64,000 nucleotides of DNA from Euglena gracilis (taxonomy: Eukaryota; Euglenida; Euglenophyceae; Euglenales), in the NCBI GenBank assembly GCA_039621445.1, contig CP154954.1, positions 28,208,635 to 28,272,634 on the forward strand, in the 5' to 3' direction. The notes below the pieces were generated by a model that made no database searches, had not been told where the DNA came from, and worked only from the letters and a program-made list of their open reading frames with translations. Shown here piece by piece: positions 57,481-64,000 of this stretch. Both the position numbers and the translations under genes were made by a program. Position 1 is the first letter of the stretch. Each line of letters begins with the position of its first letter.

Positions 57481-60400
57481 GGGGGGGTTTATCTACCCCA
57501 GCTGGCAACCCCGGCCCCACCCCCTACTGACTCCAGCCGACATCCCCGACCCGCCCCCGACCTACCCCGGCCGGCAGCCCCGGCCCCGCCCCCTACCAAC
57601 CCCAGCCGACATCCCCGACCCACCCACCTACCGACCCCCGGCAGCCCCGGCCCCGACCCCTACCGACCCCAACCGATATCCCCGGCCCTGCCCCCTACCT
57701 ACCCCAGCCGGCAACCCCGGCCCTGCCCCCTACCGACTCCAGCCGACACCCCCGACCCACCCACCTACCTACCCCAGCCGGCAGCCCCGTCCCCGCCCCC
57801 TACCAAACCAGCCGACACCCCCGACCCGCCCACCTACCTACCCCAGCCGGCAGCCCCGACCCTGCCCCCTACCAATTCCAGCCGACATATCCGACCCGCC
57901 CCCGACCTACCCAAGCCGGCAGCCCCGGCCCTGCCCCCTATCTACTCCGACTGGCAACCCCGGCCCCGCCCCCTACTGACTCCAGCCGGCAGCCCCGGCC
58001 CCGCCCCCTACCGACTCCAGCCGGCAGCCCCGGCCCAGCCCCCTACCAACTCCAGCCGACATCCCCGACCCGCCCCTTACCTACTCCAACTGGCAGCCCC
58101 TGGCCCGCCCACTACCTATCCCAGCCGGCAGCCCCGGCCCCGACCTCTAGCGACTGCAGCCGACACACCCGACCCGCATATCCGACCCGCCCCCACCTAC
58201 CCCAGCCGGCATCCCCAGCCACGCCCCCTACCGACTACAGCCGACACCCCCGACCCGCCCCCTACCTACCCCAGCCGGCAGCCCCGACCCGCCCCCTACC
58301 TACTCCGACTGGCAGCCCCTGGCCCGCCCCCTACCGACTCCAGCCGACAATTCCGTCCCGCCCCCGACCTACCCCGGCCAGCAGCCCCGGCCCCGCCCCC
58401 TACCGACTCCAGCCGACATCCCCGACCCGCCCCCGACCTACCCCAGCCGGCAGCCCCGGTCCCGCCCCCTACCGACTCCAGCCGACATCCCCAACCCGCC
58501 CCTTACCTACTCCAACTGGCAGCCCCTGGCCCGCCCACTACCTATCCCAGCCGGCATCCCCGGCCCCGCCCCCTACCTACCCCAGCCGGCAACCCCGGTC
58601 CCGCCCCCTACCGACTCCAGCCGACATCCCCGACCCGCCCCTTACCTACTCCAACTGGCAGCCCCTGGCCCGCCCACTACCTATCCCAGCCGGCAGCCCC
58701 GGCCCCGACCCCTACCGACTGCAGCCGACACCCCCGACCCGCCCCCTACCAAACCAGCCAACATCCCCGACCCGCCCCCGACCTACCCAGCCGGCAGCCC
58801 CCGCCCCGCCCCCCCTACCAAACCAGCCAACATCCCCGACCCGCCCCCGACCTACCCCAGCCGGCAGCCCCGGCCCCGCCCCCTACCAAACCAGCCAACA
58901 TCCCCGACCCGCCCCCGACCTACCCCAGCCGGCAGCCCCGACCCTGCCCCCTACCAATTCCAGCTGACATATCCGACCCGCCCCCGACCTACCCCAGCCG
59001 GCTGCCCCGGCCCTGCCCCCTACCGACTACAGCCGACACCCCCGACCCGCCCCCTACCTACCCCAGCCGGCAGCCCCGACCCGCCCCCTACCTACTCCGA
59101 CTGGCAGCCCCTGGCCCGCCCCCTACCGACTCCAGCCGACATTTCCGTCCCGCCCCCGACCTACCCCGGCCAGCAGCCCCGGCCCCGCCCCCTACCGACT
59201 CCAGCCGACATCCCCGACCCGCCCCCGCCCTACCCCAGCCGGCAACCCCGGTCCCGCCCCCTACCGACTCCAGCCGACATCCCCAACCCGCCCCTTACCT
59301 ACTCCAACTGGCAGCCCCTGGCCCGCCCACTACCTATCCCAGCCGGCAGCCCCGGCCCCGACCACTACCGACTGCAGCCGACACACCCGACCCGCCCCCT
59401 ACCAAACCAGCCAACATCCCCGACCCGCCCCCGACCTACCCCAGCCGGCAGCCCCGGCCCTGCCCCCTACCAAACCAGCCAACATCCCCGACCCGCCCCC
59501 GACCTACCCCAGCCGGCAGCCCCGACCCGCCCCCTACCTACTCCGACTGGCAGCCCCTGGCCCGCCCCCTACCGACTCCAGCCGACATTTCCGTCCCGCC
59601 CCCGACCTACCCCGGCCAGCAGCCCCGGCCCCGCCCCCTACCGACTCCAGCCGACATCCCCGACCCGCCCCCGCCCTACCCCAGCCGGCAACCCCGGTCC
59701 CGCCCCCTACCGACTCCAGCCGACATCCCCAACCCGCCCCTTACCTACTCCAACTGGCAGCCCCTGGCCCGCCCACTACCTATCCCAGCCGGCAGCCCCG
59801 GCCCCGACCACTACCGACTGCAGCCGACACACCCGACCCCCCCCCCACCCAACCCAGCCCACCTCCCCGCCCCGCCCCCCACCTTCCCCAGCCGCCCGCC
59901 CCGGCCCTGCCCCCCACCTACTCCGACTGGCAGCCCTGGCCCCGCCCGCTACTGACTCCAGCCGGCGGCCCCGGCCCCGCCCCCCACCCAAACCCAACCG
60001 CACCCCCCCCCCCCCCCCCCCCACCCACTCCAGCCAACATCCCCGACCCGCCCCCTACCTACCCCAGCCAGCAGCCCCGACCCGCCCCCTACCGACTCCA
60101 GCCGGCAGCCCCGCCCCCGCCCCCTACCGACTCCAGCCGGCAGCCCCAGCCCCGCCCCCTACCGACTCCGACTGGCAGCCCCGGCCCCGCCCCCTACCAA
60201 CTCCAGCCGACACCCCCAACCCGCCCCCTACCAAATCTAGCCGACACCCCCAACCCGCCCCCTACCAAATCCAGCCGACATCCCCGACCCGCCCCCGACC
60301 TACCCCAGCCGGCAGCCCTGGCCCCGCCCCCTACCTACCCCGGCCGGCAGCCCCGGCCCCGCCCCCAACCTATCCCAGCCGGCAGCCCCAGCCCCGTCCC

Positions 60401-60720
60401 CTACCAACTCCACTACCACGCCCCCGACTACCCTCCGACTGGCGACCCCCGGCCCCGCCCCCTACCGACTCCAGCCGGCAAACCCGGCCCCGCCCCTACC
60501 TAACTACCCCGGCGACCCGGCCCCAGCCCCCTACCACCCCAGCCGGAGCCCCGGCCCCACCCCCTACCTACCCCGACGGGCAACCCCGGCCCCTCCCCCT
60601 ACCGCCCCCAGCCGACATCCCCGCCGCGCCCCCGACCTACTCCGACTGGCAGCCCCGGCCCCGCCCCCTACCCATCCCAGCCGGCAGCCCTGGCCCCGCC
60701 CCATCCTTCCCCAGCCGGAA
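57480..60720. repeat. 3.2-kb GC-rich minisatellite
   Basis: Units of about 30-35 bp alternate (CCTACCCCAGCCGGCAGCCCCGG, CCCCGCCCCCTACCGACTCC, AGCCGACATCCCCGACCCGC). Groups of units recur as larger blocks: TTTCCGTCCCGCCCCCGACC appears at about 59130 and 59588, roughly 450 bp apart. Open frames here are by-products of the missing stops. The last 400 bp is more degenerate. Confidence 0.92.
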
Positions 60721-60879
60721 GACCCACAGATTCTTGTCCGGGCCCGGGGTAGGCCCTTTGGAGGCAGGGCAATTACGGCCCTGCCTTGGCTCTGACCTTC
60801 GGCAATGCAGGAACGTGGAGTGCCATTAATCCTAATCCTAATCCCCCCGGCGCCAAGGATGGTTGGTGTCCGCCGATTT

Positions 60880-61590
60880 CACCCCACCCCCCCCCCCCCC
60901 CGTCTGGCACCCAGGAACCCTGCCCCGGTTCTGTCCACCCATTTCCCACCCCAGTGCACACACAGACACACACACACACACACACACACACAAGTACCCT
61001 GCACTTTAAGTTATTGGGGACCTCTTCCCCCCTCTTTGTCTAAATTTTGTTCAAGCTGATTGAGTGAAACCACTTATCTGCAACCACCTTTTGAACATTC
61101 TTTAATTTTCATACACAAATTTAATTTGCTGCTCATTTCAGTTATTTCACATTTACACACCAGCCCAAATCCACTTCACTCTGCACTCTGATCCCCCAAA
61201 TATCTGAATAGAAACCCATTGTGGTGGAACCCCACACGAAACAAAAAAAAAACAAACAAAGAAAATATCTCCTGGATACCGGGAAAGAAGAAAGGGGGGA
61301 GAAACCTTTTCGGGAAAAAGAATTTTCTCAGCGCCTCCCAGCCCCCCAGCCTGCTCCCTGGTTTAAGCACACGGGGCCCATGTTCTCCCATCCGCTCATA
61401 TGTGGCAGCTGTGCATGCCCCCATCTCCCTCCAGACCGCGGTGAGGCACAGCTCTCTCCATGGTTTGTCGCATTGCATATGCTGTTTTATCTCAAGCCTG
61501 ATATCCGCATACCAATGTATTTTGTGTGCACAGGCCAATTCATAATTCCTGGTTTCTTTTTGCTGCCTCTTGGACCTTTAATCTTGGACC
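60880..61590. repeat. Diverged tandem duplication, copy 1
   Basis: It shares with 61640-62460, in order: GGCACCCAGGA-CCCTGCCCCGGTTCTG, CTTTGTCTAAATTT-GTTCA, CAACC(A/G)-CCTTTTGAACA, GCTCATTTCAGT, ACCCCATTGTG-T-GAA and CAATTCAT-ATTCCTGGTTTC. No gene. Confidence 0.7.
60960..60992. repeat. (CA)n microsatellite
   Basis: About 16 CA units with one G interruption. Confidence 0.95.
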
Positions 61591-61639
61591 AGTCACCATG
61601 GGCCTGACACCGTGTTCCTGCCAGCCCCGCCGCCCCCTC

Positions 61640-62460
61640 TCCCCCAGCTCACCCACCCCCCTCCCGCAAGCATGGTGGCCGACCCTCCCCCTCCGCCACC
61701 CCCGCCCAGCACCCAGGAGCCCTGCCCCGGTTCTGCCTCCACCCACTACCCACCCCACCCACCCATCCTTTAAGTATCTGGGAAACTCTTCCCCTGCTTT
61801 GTCTAAATTTCGTTCAGGCTGCTGAAGTGCAACCACCTAACTGCAACCGTCCTTTGAACACTCTCTTAATTTTCGCCCATAAATTTCACCAGAATTTATT
61901 TTGCAGCTCATTTCAGTCATATCACATTGACTCACCAGTCGGCAGCACAAGTGCTCTTCGCTGCGAACCCCCAAAATTCCGAGGATAACCCCATTGTGAT
62001 AGAAACCCAAATAAAATATGAAGAACACCATTGCCAAATTTCCAAAGAACGGAGAAATTGTGTGTGTGTGTGCGTGTGTGCGTGTGTGTGTGTTTGTGTG
62101 TGTGTGCGCGCGCGCGTGCGTGTGTGCGTGCAGGTTGCGTGTGGGTGTGGGTGTGTGTGTGGGTGTGGGTGTGGATTTGTGGGTGTGGGTGTGTGTGCGT
62201 ACAGGCGTACCCAGCGGGAACACGCCGGGGAAGCGAATTTTCCTCAACGCCTCCTGCACCCCCAGCCCATCCTCCATTCTCATGACATTCGGACCATTTT
62301 CCTCGCCCCCTGCCCCCTCCGGGCCGCAGTGGGTCACAGCTCTCTCCGCAGCTTGAATTTGTGCTGGTTTCCCTCACGACCCAAAATCACATGCCATCGT
62401 TTTTCTTTTTGCATGCACCATCCAATTCATGGTTTCCTCTGCTGCCTCACGCAATTTTGA
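61640..62460. repeat. Diverged tandem duplication, copy 2
   Basis: Second copy of the 60880-61590 unit, enlarged by the GT microsatellite at 62058-62200. A third, partial match (CACCCAGGAACCCT-CCCCGG) lies at 56540. Confidence 0.7.
62058..62200. repeat. (GT)n / GTGTGC / GGGTGT microsatellite
   Basis: A compound GT-rich array. Open frames over it (VCVCVC repeats) are not genes. Confidence 0.95.
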
Positions 62461-62479
62461 ACCCTCCCCTGAGAACTTT

Positions 62480-64000
62480 AACCCCCACGTGGTTTTCTGC
62501 ACACTGATTGCCTGGACCTCCCCAACGTTTCGGATTACCACAAGCCGCGGAATTTTCCCAATAATCCCAACCTCCATGATGTTCTGTTTTCCAATTCCTG
62601 AATAAACCTGACAACCCATTGGTGTTCTACCCCCCCCCCCCCCCGAACTGCGGATAACACCCTTGCCCAGATGGTGTCCTACCCACCGAGCTCCCGGACC
62701 ACTCCGACTACCTTGTGACATTCTAGGCCTCCCCATGGGTTTCGATATAACCCCAGCCACCCTGTGGAGTCCAACCTGTCAATATGCCGCATAACCCCAA
62801 CCAACCCATTACTCTACCTGCTGAATTTTTGGAAAACCTAACACCCCGTGGTCTTCGACACACATATCACTGCCAGAAATCCAATGCGCCAAATTTCCGC
62901 ATAACCAGGACCCCCCCCCCCTGGTGTTTCTCCCGACCCATTACCAGTATTCCACAAAACACATTTCCAGAGGATCTTATCCTCATGGTGCACTACGCAC
63001 CAACTGCCCAGACTACCCCACCCCACGTGGTGTACAACCTCAGCTATCGGCCCATACCAACCTTCACTTAGTATCCTACCCACCATCTTTCTGGCACTGT
63101 TTTTCTTGATGCTGCAACCACCCTGTGGTGTTTTACCTGTAATTTTCCGGGTCAAATTCACGTTCAAATTCATCAAATTTCAGGTTATTTCAGCCCCCCA
63201 TGTTGTTCCACCCTTCCAACCCCCGAGTAAATCCACCCACCGAGTTTTCGCCCCCAAGCACCTCGTGCCCTCCAGGCTTCTGGACCACCCCAAATACTCC
63301 CTGTTTTCCAACCCACCGTATTTTCCAGGCCTTCCTCAACCTCCCTGTGATGTTTCTTCCCATCGAATTTCGAAACAACCCAACCGCCCCGTGGTGTCCA
63401 ACCCAACAAACTTCCAGACCCCAAGCAAAAACCCCAAGCAACCCGTGGTGTTCTACTCGCCGCACGCCTGTACAATGTAACCCTCCCCCATGGTGTTGTA
63501 CATGCCGACTGCCCAGAAACCCCCAACGTTCTGCCCGTCCCAACCACCCTGTGGTGTTACCCACTGAGTTTCTGGATTACCACATCACCCCATGGTGTGT
63601 CTTCACTTCGAATTATTTGATAATAACTCATTGATGTTCCACACACCCATCTTCCTGAATTTCCGCAGAAAAGACACCCAAAATTCCAAAATTTTCGCAT
63701 GAGAAACACTCCTTCGAGGTGTTTCCCCCCACCCAATTGCCTAAGTGTCTTGCCAACTGAACTGCCACACCACCCTCCATAGTCTCTTGGCATCTAAGTC
63801 ACCATCCCTCTGGACCGCCACCACCACTCCATGGTGACCAACCCGAATTTCTAGACCACCCCAACCACCCCATGGCTTTTTACCCATTAAATCTTTGGAT
63901 AATCCACAACTCACCCCACTTCCCAATAACTTATTGGTGTTCTACTACTTCTATCTAAACTAACCCTCCCAATAAACCCATCACCACACCCCTTGGCATT
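62480..64000. repeat. Degenerate 41-45-bp tandem array
   Basis: Loose units of the type CCC(G/A)TGGTGTTCTACCCACC, GAATTTC(C/T)GGA, CCACCCCAAC recur every 41-45 bases with many changes and indels up to the window end. No gene is supported on either strand. Confidence 0.6.

Noticed and set aside
57374-57979. 201-aa Pro-rich frame
   Set aside because: Translation of the GC-rich minisatellite; the frame is open because the repeat lacks stops.
62018-62356. Cys/Val repeat protein
   Set aside because: Translation of a GT microsatellite.
1-64000. CRISPR array or bacterial operon structure
   Set aside because: Tandem arrays here have no regular spacer pattern, and genes are intron-split; the DNA is eukaryotic.

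Overview
The window looks like nuclear DNA of a unicellular eukaryote. Genes are split by introns with GT/AG borders, protein-coding signal is sparse, and most of the sequence is mobile or tandem repeat. A PPR-type gene (usually organellar RNA factors) and an exon resembling the C-terminal CS-like part of PIH1 proteins (axonemal dynein assembly) fit a flagellated, perhaps algal, protist. The species cannot be named from the sequence. Long runs of C or G occur throughout, especially at the edges of small transposons and before some 3' splice sites.

Region 0.8-23.1 kb: a plus-strand gene whose exons read as Misato/DML1 (tubulin/FtsZ-related). From the third exon onward (3583-6633), exon borders, codon phase and protein similarity agree. 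Its intron between 6634 and 20860 is about 14 kb. It holds 2.2 tandem copies of a 5.4-kb unit, several small transposons and a GC-rich block.

Region 25-40.4 kb: two DIRS-like tyrosine-recombinase retrotransposons in opposite orientation. The minus-strand copy (about 25.1-29.87 kb) has long intact frames. The plus-strand copy (about 34.13-40.36 kb) is frameshifted and carries an inserted non-autonomous LTR element (37473-39146). Between them (29.9-33.6 kb) lies a broken retroelement with a retropepsin-like segment.

Region 40.8-55.1 kb: a short unrecognised plus-strand exon, a minus-strand PPR gene (41.4-44.4 kb), a minus-strand PIH1/CS-like last exon (49961-50122), further minus-strand coding-looking segments, many copies of a small CAGGGCGGTCC-ended transposon, and two Tc1/mariner-like elements. 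One of these (54484-55116) encloses exon/intron-like sequence.

Region 55-64 kb: mostly tandem repeats. These are C-rich telomere-like stretches, a 36-bp minisatellite, a 3.2-kb GC-rich minisatellite, CA/GT microsatellites, a diverged 0.75-kb duplication and a degenerate 41-45-bp array running off the end.

The most distinctive system is a set of small non-autonomous transposons with C-run/G-run arms, CAG-type ends and exact or near-exact 8-bp target duplications (hAT-like). They nest in one another and in gene introns. One has a matching empty site in the neighbouring tandem copy.
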